Assembly (NCBI GenBank): GCA_963777435.1
Contig: CAVZQT010000004.1
Span: 682,001 to 746,000 of the forward strand
DNA from: AP-15 sp963777435
Lineage (GTDB): Bacteria; Pseudomonadota; Alphaproteobacteria; ATCC43930; CGMCC-115725
Direction of reading: 5' to 3'
DNA: 64,000 bases
Part shown: positions 56,147 through 64,000 of the stretch, in pieces
How positions within the stretch are numbered: the stretch's first letter is position 1
How the letters are laid out: each line of letters starts with the position of its first letter
The notes under the pieces: model-generated
What the model saw: the letters and a program-made list of their open reading frames with translations, nothing else
Told to the model about the DNA's origin: nothing
Databases searched by the model: none
Program-made: the position numbers and the translations under genes

Positions 56147-57379
56147 ATGCTCATCCAGGATTTTGACTTCGCTATCGACGGGCGTCGGCGGGTATTGTCT
56201 GCTAAGGTAATATGGGAGGAATGCGACTTTCCGACCCGGCGACTGACATTCGACATCGACGAACCGCAAGCGGTGCGGCCGCGAACTCGATTCGGTGCCG
56301 GGACCGCTGTGTGTCTGAGCATCCTGCCCCGACGCGTTTCTCGCCGCTTGTTTCCCGCTTGCCGCCGTTCACGGTGAAGCCAGGATAAGGATCGAGGGTA
56401 GGGCCTGCCCGATGCTGGTCGAAGGCTTGCGCACCGCGCATGCATGGTGGTCGAGTTGGGGCGGCGGGGATGGCGGGTCCTGCCCCTAAAATCGAAACCC
56501 GTGGCGGTGCGCCGTCCGGCGCCCCGATGCGCGCCGCGTCGCGCCGTTGCGTTTCTTTCCGGCGGCGTCGACGGCTTGCACATGCTAATGCGTAATCGTC
56601 AGCTCTATCGTCCGGGACGATCCGGCATATATTCGCGATGTCTTGTTCATCCATGGGTTCGACATCGGCAAACGCGCGCGCGACCCGGAGAACGCCCGCT
56701 ATCAAGAGGCATTGCGGCGAGTTGAGCGCCCATGGCTATTGAGACTGGGGTGCGTGCTAATACCGTGCCGGACCAATCTGCGTCATCTCCCATCACAGCC
56801 GGATTTCTGGAGCATCGCCATAACGGAGCATCGTTGGCTGCGGTTGGTCACGCGGCAACAGTCGGGCCGGCCTATGTGCTGATTGGCAGCACATACTCGT
56901 TGAGCGCGTCCACCCCTGGGGGTCGCACGCCGCCGTCGATGGTTTATTCTCAAGCCAGCGTGTTACAGTCCTTCACGATGGCGCGCGTTTCTCCCGCCTC
57001 GAAAAGGTGCGTGATCTCGCGACTTGGCCGGCGGCGCTTGCAGCATTGCGTTCGTGCCCTGGAGAACCGGTCGGGGGCGCGAACTGCGGAAAGTGCGAAA
57101 AGTGCTTGCGCACCCGGCTCGAACTGCTGGCGGCCGGTGTCCTGGAAACCGAGGCTTTTGGCCCCAGCCTGACGCCGATCGAGCTTTGGCGAGATATAAT
57201 TCCCCTCAGATGTCGGCGAACGCGTAGTCATTTACGAGGAATTGCTGCCGGCGCTTAGGAGTCGCGGTTTTGCTAAACTCTGCCGGGTGATCGAAGAAAA
57301 GATCGACGCTATCCCGCGTGCGAGAGCAGCCCCAGACTCGCAGTCGCTTGACCGAATTCGTATATTTTCTTTTGCTTGA
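56147..57379 (+). CDS. QueC-like PP-loop ATP pyrophosphatase protein, several frame breaks
   Basis: Pieces in three frames join into about 405 residues. N-terminal: M-L-I-Q-D-F-D-F-A-I-D-G. Then PMLVEGLRTAHAWW. The PP-loop is FLSGGVDG at 56549-56575, with Gly where SGGVDS is usual. YIRDVLFIHGFDIGKR, NGASLAAVGHAA and PWGSHAAVDGLFSS follow. A zinc-type site C-x10-C-x2-C-x2-C ends with NCGKCEKC near 57084-57104. Extra bases in CCCC 56327-56330 and GGG 56614-56616 are clear; more breaks lie near 56450, 56725, 56800, 56925 and 57205. It ends at TGA 57377-57379. PP-loop enzymes adenylate a carboxyl or thiol carrier; QueC makes preQ0. The exact reaction is unknown. BTAD gene follows in 81 bases. Confidence 0.72.
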
Positions 57380-57460
57380 TGGTTAATCTGTTCCGCATCA
57401 ACATGTAATCTACTGCGATATTAACCGTAACGCTCGTACGAGCACATTGGGACCGTGGTT

Positions 57461-59538
57461 ATGGCATTGCTGATCGGCCTCCTCGGGCCCTTGATGATCG
57501 AAAATGACCATCGACGGCTCGGCAAGCTCCCGAGAAAAGCGCGGGCGTTGCTGGCCTATCTGGCGGCTCAGGGCGGGCGGCCTGTAAGTCGCGAGCGGCT
57601 TTCGGATCTATTGTGGCCATACCAGGGTTCTGAGCAGGCCCGACACAGCCTGCGCAACTGCCTGTTGGAGTTGCGAAAGGCATTAGCGCAAGGTGCCGAA
57701 ACGGCATCTAGTTGCGGAATTCGCCAATTGCCGCCTTCAGGATATCGATACCGATGTCGCCCGTTTCGAACAGCTGTCTCGTTCATCAGGAACGGTCCGA
57801 TTGCTTGCTGCCGCGGAACTTTATCGCGGCGAATTTCTGTCCGATTTCGTGATCGACTCCGAGCCATTCCAAGAGTGGCTTGCGAGCGAGCGCGACCGTG
57901 CGCTCGACCTTATCTGCAGCGTCCTACAGAGGTTGACGGGCCTGCAGGATCAGGCCGGAGAGCACGAGGCGGCGATCGTATCCGCACGCCGTTTGGCAGG
58001 GCTCGATCCGCTTTCGGAAATCGGCCAGCGGGCATTGATTCGCGCTTACGCCCGGGCAGGGCGGCGTCCCGAGGCCTTAAGGCAATACCGAACATGCGCG
58101 GAAATCCTGAAGCGGGAACTCGGCGTCGCGCCCGATGCGGAGACCCAAGCGCTTGCCAACGAGATTGCGCATTCGGGCGGTGTCGTCCAACCGGCGCATC
58201 CGCGCCCGCCGGTCCGGCTTAGCGATGACCGGTTGATCCCAGCCGCCGCGGCAACCGCTCGCCATATTGCGGCAGCAAGCTTACCCTTGCCGGAGAACAC
58301 CCGGCTGCAGTGGCCGTGTCTGCTTCCCAACCTTGCCGTCGCTGTGGCGCCTGTGCGAAATCTAACCGGCGACCACCAGCAGCAATACGTTGTTGAAGCC
58401 TTTACCGAGGATCTGGTCACCGATCTTGTGCGCCGCGGTCGGGGCCTGGCACTTGCGGTGCGTTGCGAACGACGCACAGCAGTCAACCGCAGCAGCTCCA
58501 CCGGGCAGTTCCGGAGTTGAGTACGTCGTCACCGGTAGCGCCCAGCGGAGCGGCCCCACGACTTTGCGGGTCAACATGCAAATCACCAACGCGGCGACCT
58601 CGGAATACTGCTGGGCGGACCGGTATGAGCTTGAGCCGGAAGATCTCGGATCAATTCAGGTCAAGATTACCCAACGGATCTCCAGGGAGCTGCACCTCCT
58701 CGTTCTGCAGCAAGCGAGCCGCCGCGCCATTGTCACCTCCGACGTCGAATTTGGCGTCAATGAATGCCTTTCGCGCGCGGCGACCGCGATCAAGGGCAGA
58801 ATTACACCGGAAATGACAGCCGAGGCCCAGCGTTGGCTGCTGGCCGCGCTCGCTCACGATCCGCGCAATGTTGAAGCGCTGTCGGGGTTGGCATTCACTT
58901 GCCAGCATGTGGTCAGCAATCCCTGGTGGGGCGACCCGCATGCCATTGCGGCGTCGTCCGACCTCGGTCGCGACGCGGTCGAAATCGCGCTCGACCTTGC
59001 CCCGGGACACGCGCTTGCGAAATGTATTCAGGGCATGCTGCACTCCGCGGCGGGGCGATTGGACGAGGCGGAGCGTTCCATCGGCCAGGCGCTGGTGTTG
59101 GATCCGGGACTGGGGCTCGCCCACGGTTTTGCCGGCTACAATGCCGCCCTTCTTGGTCGTGCCCAGGAGACGCTCCCCGCGGCAGAGCGAGCGATGGGCC
59201 TCGATCCGACGGATCGACGCCACAGCGTTTTCCTTTTTTACGGCGGATTTGCCGAGCTCTTACTCGGACGAGCCGATGCGGCGATCGGCTGGCTCAGGAG
59301 ATCTCTGGAGCGCAATCCGGCATACGGAACAGCGCAACTGTTTTTGATGGCCGCGCTGTCGCTACTCGGCCGCAAAAGCGAGGCAGCCCGCGCCGCCGTG
59401 TCGTTCCGCGAGCAGTACCCCGAATATCCGCCAAACGCATTCGAGCAGCTTTGGCTGGCGCGCTCGACGAGCCCGGTCTATCGCGCGCAGATCGAGCCGA
59501 TCTTCGAAAAGATCCGCTCGCTTGGCATTGCCGGTTAA
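57461..59538 (+). CDS. BTAD-type transcriptional activator with TolB-like and TPR regions, two frame breaks
   Basis: An OmpR-like winged helix (GKLPRKARALLAYLA, LSDLLWPYQ) opens the protein. The BTAD domain follows (DTDVARFEQLSRSSG through GLDPLSEIGQRALIRAYARAGRRPEALRQY). Next is a TolB/FlgO-like stretch, NLAVAVAPVRNLTGD, and then TPR repeats (LGLAHGFAGYNAALLGRAQ). Breaks lie at an AAA run (57699-57701, one extra A) and near 58460. Repaired size is about 690 residues. The plan resembles SARP-type regulators and adenylate cyclase-associated TPR proteins. The preceding PP-loop gene is a possible target or partner. ATG 57461 is favoured over GTG 57455. Confidence 0.82.
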
Positions 59539-59603
59539 CTGAAAGGCGCCAGCCCTGATCGGGAGGACGCAAACTTCCGCATAAGACCTCCGGACCGCCG
59601 GAA

Positions 59604-61292
59604 CTAACTCCGTGGCGGCGGTGCCCACGGTTCTGGCGCGCGCGGCTCGAGATCGGTGACAACATCAATAACGATCGGCTCGTTCGCGGCGAGCGCCTCG
59701 CTGAGGGCGGGCGCAATTTCGGCCGGCCGCTCGACCCGGATGCCGCGCACGCCAAAACTCCTCGCGACTGCCGTAAAGTCGGTTGGGCCGAACCGGACCA
59801 GCGCCTCGCCGCGCCCCGGCCGATTGCCGGCGATGCGCCGCACGCCGGTCAGGTTTTGCCCAAAGCCTGAATTGTTATTGACGACGACAGTCACTGGAAT
59901 GCCGCAGCGCCGCGCCGATTCGAGCTCCGCCAGGTGGTAATAGAAGCCGCCATCACCAGTAAAGCACAGCACCTTACGGCTGGGCGCGGCGCATTGCGCG
60001 CCAAGTGATGCCGGAAATGACCAGCCGAGCGATCCGGCTGCGCGCAGATAGGTCTGCCCGGCACCGTTAAAGTCGAGCATGGTGCCGGTCCAAATGCCGG
60101 AATAACCGGTGTCCGCGACAATAATGCCGTCGGCCGGCAATGCCTTGGTGATTTCGGCGCACAGCCGCTCGACCCGGATCGGCGCTTTGTCGTCATTGAC
60201 GAGCGGGCTCATTGTCTGGCGCCAATCGGCAACGATCCGCGCCGCTTCCTCGGCAAAGCCCCGGTCGCGCAGAGGCTTGCCCACCGCCTCCAACAGGCGC
60301 GCGAGCGACGCCTTCGTATCCCCGACGACCCCGACCGTGTTCGGGTAACTGCGCCCGATTTCGACAGGGTCGGCGTCGATCTGCACGATCTTTGTCGCGA
60401 GCGGCGGGATTGTCCAATTCAGTGTGACCTGGTCGCCGGTGTCGCATCCGACATAGAGCACGAGGTCGGCAGAGTGGACGATGCGATTGGTCGGCGGCGC
60501 CGAATAGCTGCCGGGCACGCCGATGTGCAGCGGATGCCGGGTTGAGACGATGCCGCGCGCCCCAAGCGAGGTCGCGATCGGCGCCGCCAATGCCTCGGCC
60601 AGGGTCAGTAGTTCGGGCCCGGCTTGCGAGGCCATGGCACCCTCGCCGGCAATGATCACGATGCGGCCGGCAGCCCTGAGCGCCGCGGCGGCGCGCTCGA
60701 TATCCTGTGGATCGGCGACCGGGCGGTGCGCCGGAATATGCCGCATTTCGGGGTCGATGACAGGCGGCTCGGCGGTCTGGCCGAGTTCGATGACATCGCC
60801 CTGCAGGCCATTGAAATCGAGATGGGTCGGTCGCGGCGTATCAGCCAATGCCGCACGCCAGGCATGGCGCAACAGCCGCGGCAATTCGGCAGTCGAGTCG
60901 ACCGGCGCCGAGAATTTGGTCACTGCGGCGAACAACGGCGCGTGCGGGATTTCCTGATAGCTGTTCCGGTGCTGGAACGAGGGCTCTTTGCGGCCGGTCA
61001 GGGCGATGACCGGACTGCGCCCAAGCCAGGCATCCTGCAAGCCGGAGGCGAGATTGGCCGCTCCCACCGACTGCGCCATACACACCGCGGGCTTGCCGGT
61101 GATGCGGGCATAGCCATCGGCCATATAAGCCGCGGCCTTCTCGGAATGGGCGAGGATGCGGGTGACGCCGAGATCGTCGAATTCGAGCAAGGTGCGGCGC
61201 ATCACCAACTCGACAAAAAATACATGCGTCATGCCGGTGCCGGCGAGCGCTCGCGCCAGCCATTGAGCGCCGTTCATCGCTGCTGTTTTCAA
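59604..61292 (-). CDS. Thiamine diphosphate-dependent enzyme, acetolactate synthase-like
   Basis: A 562-residue ThDP enzyme. The PYR domain has the proton-relay Glu in AHSEKAAAYMADGYARITGKPA. A central transhydrogenase-like domain has PIATSLGARGIVSTRHPLH. The PP domain has the metal motif GDGGFYYHLAELESARRCGIPVTVVVNNN. Substrate-side loops differ from true acetolactate synthases, so decarboxylase, ligase or carboligase roles are open. TTG 61292 is used, with GGGAGGGAG upstream; ATG 61277 is an alternative. It starts a run with an SDR and a luciferase-like flavin enzyme on the same strand. Confidence 0.88.
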   Translation of the reverse strand: MKTAAMNGAQWLARALAGTGMTHVFFVELVMRRTLLEFDDLGVTRILAHSEKAAAYMADGYARITGKPAVCMAQSVGAANLASGLQDAWLGRSPVIALTGRKEPSFQHRNSYQEIPHAPLFAAVTKFSAPVDSTAELPRLLRHAWRAALADTPRPTHLDFNGLQGDVIELGQTAEPPVIDPEMRHIPAHRPVADPQDIERAAAALRAAGRIVIIAGEGAMASQAGPELLTLAEALAAPIATSLGARGIVSTRHPLHIGVPGSYSAPPTNRIVHSADLVLYVGCDTGDQVTLNWTIPPLATKIVQIDADPVEIGRSYPNTVGVVGDTKASLARLLEAVGKPLRDRGFAEEAARIVADWRQTMSPLVNDDKAPIRVERLCAEITKALPADGIIVADTGYSGIWTGTMLDFNGAGQTYLRAAGSLGWSFPASLGAQCAAPSRKVLCFTGDGGFYYHLAELESARRCGIPVTVVVNNNSGFGQNLTGVRRIAGNRPGRGEALVRFGPTDFTAVARSFGVRGIRVERPAEIAPALSEALAANEPIVIDVVTDLEPRAPEPWAPPPRS

Positions 61293-61326
61293 ATCTCGCT
61301 CCCTCCCACTGCTTGCTTCCAGCGCT

Positions 61327-62088
61327 TTACAAGGTCAGCCCGCCATCGACAATCACAGTCTGGCCGGTAATCATCGCCGCACCCGCGCATAGAAAAAAGA
61401 TCGTTTCGGCAATGTCCTCGGGTTTGCAAGCGCGCTTCAACGGCGTGCGCTCGATCGAGGTTTGTTTACGATCCGCCGGCCACTCGCGGTTCCACGGGCT
61501 GTCGACAAACCCCGGCGCCACCGCGTTGACGCGGATTTCCGGCGCCAGAGTGCGCGCCAGGCTGCGGGTCAGGTTGATCAGCCCGGCCTTGCTCGTCGCG
61601 TAGGGAATGCTGCTGCCCGAGCCCTGGACTCCCGCTATCGAGGCGGTGTTGCAGATCGCCCCGCACGCCGCCTTCAGCGCCGGCACCGCCGCATGCGCGC
61701 AGCGGAACGGTCCGATCAAATTGGTCGTCAGGATAGTCGACCAAAAATCCTCGGTCAGCGCATCAAGATCGGAAAACGGTATCGGTGTCGGCGTCGCCGG
61801 GGTGCCGGCATTGTTGACCAGAAAATCGAGGCGGCCGAGCGCGTTGATCGCATTCTTGACCATGCGCTCGGCGTCGCCCGGCCGCGACACGTCGCCGGGG
61901 GCGCTGATTACTTTGCGGCCCTCGCTCTTGAGACGTTCGACCGCAGCCGGCCCACGGCCGTCATCGGGCAAATGGTTGAGCGCCACAGCCGCACCGCAGC
62001 GCGCGAAATGCTCGGCTGCGGCGAGCCCGATCCCCGAGGCCGCTCCGGTCACCAGCGCCGCCTTGCCGGTGAGGTCCGCATTGATCAT
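61327..62088 (-). CDS. SDR-family dehydrogenase of the catabolic cluster
   Basis: A 253-residue short-chain dehydrogenase. Cofactor loop TGAASGIG near residues 14-21, NNAG near 95, catalytic SIAGVQG...YATSK with Tyr and Lys, and a C-terminal ITGQTVIVDGG. The NADH versus NADPH preference is not clear. ATG 62088 (M-I-N-A-D-L) fits the family start; the frame extends to 62121. It is 34 bases upstream of the ThDP gene and likely in its operon. Confidence 0.9.
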   Translation of the reverse strand: MINADLTGKAALVTGAASGIGLAAAEHFARCGAAVALNHLPDDGRGPAAVERLKSEGRKVISAPGDVSRPGDAERMVKNAINALGRLDFLVNNAGTPATPTPIPFSDLDALTEDFWSTILTTNLIGPFRCAHAAVPALKAACGAICNTASIAGVQGSGSSIPYATSKAGLINLTRSLARTLAPEIRVNAVAPGFVDSPWNREWPADRKQTSIERTPLKRACKPEDIAETIFFLCAGAAMITGQTVIVDGGLTL

Positions 62089-62200
62089 GTCGGGCTCCCT
62101 GATGAGATCGAGGCTAGGCAAAGCATGCGCCCGCCGCCCTCGCTGTCAAGCCGCGGACATAGAGTTGCGCGGGTGTGCTCGGGCTTTGCCGCGGACCGCG

Positions 62201-63025
62201 TTAGAGAAAATCGCGGGCCCGCTCGACGTCTTCGAGCACGCTCGCCGGCGACACCAGCAGCACCTCGTCAAAGCCGAGCTGTTGCATCCGCTTGATCCGC
62301 TGGCGGGCTTCGTCGGGGGGGCAGACCAGCGCCACATTGGAGGCTTCGGCCAGGCCCGCGGATTCCGGCCGGTTGGCGAAGTCGACCGCGACATTGGCGA
62401 GCACCGCGTTGGTGCCGCCCGCCTCGCGAAAGATGCGCATCCCGGCCTCGAGATCGTCCCAGCTGCTGTAGCGCCCCGAGGGCGTCCACCCTTGGTATTC
62501 CTTGGCGCCGAGGGTGATCCAGCGCGGACTGCGCCAAGCGCCGATCAGGATCGGCGGCCCGCCCTCGCAGCCGGGCCAGGTCGACAGGGTGCCGCCATTG
62601 ACCGGCTCACCACGCCACACCTGACGCATCGTTGCGAGCGAGTTCCGGAGCGTGCGGAAGCGGTGGTCCCAGTCAAGGCCGAGCAATTCGAAATCGTCGC
62701 GGGTCGAGCCGCTGCCGACGCCCAGCACCAAACGCCCGTCGGACAATGCCTGCACCGACTGCACGCGATGCGCCAGTTCGACCGGATGGCGCAACGGCAC
62801 CTGCAATACCCCGATGCCGAGTTCGACGTGCTCGGTCACTGCCGCCAGCACCGCCAGTTCGACGAGCGGATCGAGCGTCGGCCGCCCGCGGCCCATCAAG
62901 TCGCCAACCCAGATCCCGGGAAATCCCGCGGCTTCGATGCGGCGGGCATAATCGGCGGTGCGCCCCAGCAGCCGGTCATTCGCCCCGGCGCCGGGGGCGA
63001 ACCGGATCATCGTACTTACTTTCAC
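62201..63025 (-). CDS. Luciferase-like flavin or F420-dependent oxidoreductase
   Basis: A 274-residue TIM-barrel luciferase-like monooxygenase or reductase. Typical stretches are YARRIEAAGFPGIWVGDLMG, HVELGIGVLQVPLRHPVELAH, VLGVGSGSTRDDFELLG and GTNAVLANVAVDF. Such enzymes use FMN or F420 as reductant carrier. GTG 63025 is chosen because GGGGGGA lies five bases upstream; the frame reaches 63142. It is 112 bases upstream of the SDR start and could be the first gene of the operon. Confidence 0.87.
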   Translation of the reverse strand: MKVSTMIRFAPGAGANDRLLGRTADYARRIEAAGFPGIWVGDLMGRGRPTLDPLVELAVLAAVTEHVELGIGVLQVPLRHPVELAHRVQSVQALSDGRLVLGVGSGSTRDDFELLGLDWDHRFRTLRNSLATMRQVWRGEPVNGGTLSTWPGCEGGPPILIGAWRSPRWITLGAKEYQGWTPSGRYSSWDDLEAGMRIFREAGGTNAVLANVAVDFANRPESAGLAEASNVALVCPPDEARQRIKRMQQLGFDEVLLVSPASVLEDVERARDFL

Positions 63026-63221
63026 AACATCCCCCCATCTTCCTGACGGCTTGGCGGCGAGCATGCGCCACATCGCAATGCGGCGCCAGCACCGGCGGCG
63101 GATCACAGCATTGCGCAAGCCGCCGGCATCGGTAACCGACATCCGGCCCGATCTGTTTGGGGTCGGCGCTGCTTATGCTAAGCTACGGGCTTAAGCGGCG
63201 TTCTAAATTAGGGAGGGTTGA

Positions 63222-63809
63222 ATGGACACGATCGAGGCAACACCGTCATCAAAGACGGCAAAATTGCTGTCACGGCTGCCGTCGCGCCTGCATCACAATG
63301 CCTATGTCGTAAAGGACCACGAGACCAACCGCCGGTTTTTCGAGGACCTGCTCGGGATTCCGCTGGTCGCGACCTGGTGTGAAAAGAACTACAGCGCCGA
63401 GATCGGGCGCGATGTCGAATTCTGCCACACCTTTTTCGCCATGGCCGATGGCGGGGCACTCGCGTTTTTCCAGTTCGCCGACCCTGAACTCTACGAGATG
63501 ACCCAGGCCGAAAAGCCGGCCAAGATCGGGCGCTATGACCACATCGCCTTCAAGGCCGAGCCCGATACCTATGAAGAGCTAAAGCGGCGGCTCGAAGCAG
63601 CCGGCGAAAACTACCGCGAGAGCAATCACGGCTATTGCAAATCGATCTATGTCCAATCCCCCGACGGGCTGATTGTCGAGTTCACCCAGGACCCCGACGA
63701 CGTCGCCGAGATCGATGCGATCCGCCGCGCCGACGCGCACAGCGAACTCGCCCGCTGGCTCTCCGGCGACCGCCACACCAACAACGAACTGCGCGGCCGC
63801 CACATCTGA
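63222..63809 (+). CDS. VOC-family (glyoxalase/dioxygenase-fold) protein
   Basis: A 195-residue VOC protein. LHHNAYVVKDHETNRRFFEDLLG opens the first beta-alpha-beta unit with a candidate metal-binding His; RYDHIAFKA supplies the second His; SPDGLIVEFTQDPDD supplies the Glu. Members include glyoxalases, extradiol dioxygenases and epimerases. GGGAGGG lies a few bases before the ATG. It is divergent from the flavin enzyme and may share a regulatory region with it. Confidence 0.88.
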   Translation: MDTIEATPSSKTAKLLSRLPSRLHHNAYVVKDHETNRRFFEDLLGIPLVATWCEKNYSAEIGRDVEFCHTFFAMADGGALAFFQFADPELYEMTQAEKPAKIGRYDHIAFKAEPDTYEELKRRLEAAGENYRESNHGYCKSIYVQSPDGLIVEFTQDPDDVAEIDAIRRADAHSELARWLSGDRHTNNELRGRHI

Positions 63810-63848
63810 TGTTTGGTATCTGATGCCGGCTCTCTAGCGTAACCGGCA

Positions 63849-64000
63849 TCACTGCTCGGGCATGCCGGCCTTGCGCAGCCCGGCGTCATAGGTAGCTTCG
63901 TACAAGGCGCGGGTCCTCGGCGCCATGGCAATTCTGTTGGGCCGGCTCCGCAAATCGGCAATAGTCGAAAAGCGATTGGGGTCGCCGCTTAACCTGCGTG
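63849..64000 (-). CDS. C-terminal end of a gene cut by the window
   Basis: Fifty in-frame codons end at TGA 63851-63849. The tail reads SGDPNRFSTIADLRSRPNRI and AMAPRTRALYEATYDAGLRK, followed by AGMPEQ and the stop. It has no stop codon before the window edge, and codon use looks normal. Too little remains to name a family. Orientation is toward the VOC gene (convergent). Confidence 0.5.
   Translation of the reverse strand, partial: RRLSGDPNRFSTIADLRSRPNRIAMAPRTRALYEATYDAGLRKAGMPEQ

Overview
The window looks like part of a high-GC alphaproteobacterial chromosome. Support comes from a system I cytochrome c maturation cluster (ccmF, ccmH, ccmI), a hopanoid-associated epimerase (hpnA), an mreBCD-mrdA-rodA cell-shape operon, a five-gene urea ABC transporter and a two-component and ECF sigma repertoire. 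A Rhodospirillales or Acetobacterales-type soil bacterium is my best guess, with low confidence in the order. I saw no rRNA gene, tRNA gene or CRISPR array.

Layout. 0-9 kb: a GNAT-histidine phosphatase reading frame, a phosphoesterase-HAD pair, a porin, an SDR, pyridoxal kinase, a cysteine-rich secreted protein and hpnA. 8.6-12.3 kb: ccmF-ccmH-ccmI, without ccmE or ccmG. 12.3-20.4 kb: two toxin-antitoxin pairs, a flavin monooxygenase, a DUF3574 lipoprotein, dGTPase, a patatin lipoprotein and a hydantoinase B subunit. 20.9-29.1 kb: a polytopic membrane protein, then the cell-wall elongation genes mreB-mreC-mreD-mrdA-rodA and a hypothetical gene, all on the minus strand. 29.5-31.2 kb: an ECF sigma factor divergent from an OmpR-type response regulator. 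31.2-36.8 kb: urtABCDE. 37-45.2 kb: an NTF2-like protein, a peptidoglycan amidase, a TerB-DnaJ protein, a three-subunit flavin and iron-sulfur dehydrogenase, a PAS histidine kinase and a DHA2 exporter. 45.2-48.5 kb: a non-coding stretch with a perfect CRP-type palindrome, then small proteins, a GH19 endolysin-like enzyme overlapping a secreted Cys protein, and a GNAT.

48.7-59.5 kb is the most accessory-looking part. A minus-strand run encodes a heparinase II/III-like lyase, a Bcr/CflA-type MFS transporter, a protein of unknown family and an alpha/beta hydrolase. An ISAs1-family transposase follows, then a QueC-like PP-loop protein and a BTAD-type regulator with TolB-like and TPR parts on the plus strand. 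59.6-63.8 kb looks catabolic: a ThDP enzyme, an SDR, a luciferase-like flavin enzyme and a VOC protein.

A striking property of the window is its number of single-base frame breaks, at least twenty. In most cases removing or adding one base restores a protein with intact family motifs. mreB, usually essential, is among them. I read most as assembly indels rather than decay, and I give the gene spans as if repaired, naming each break.
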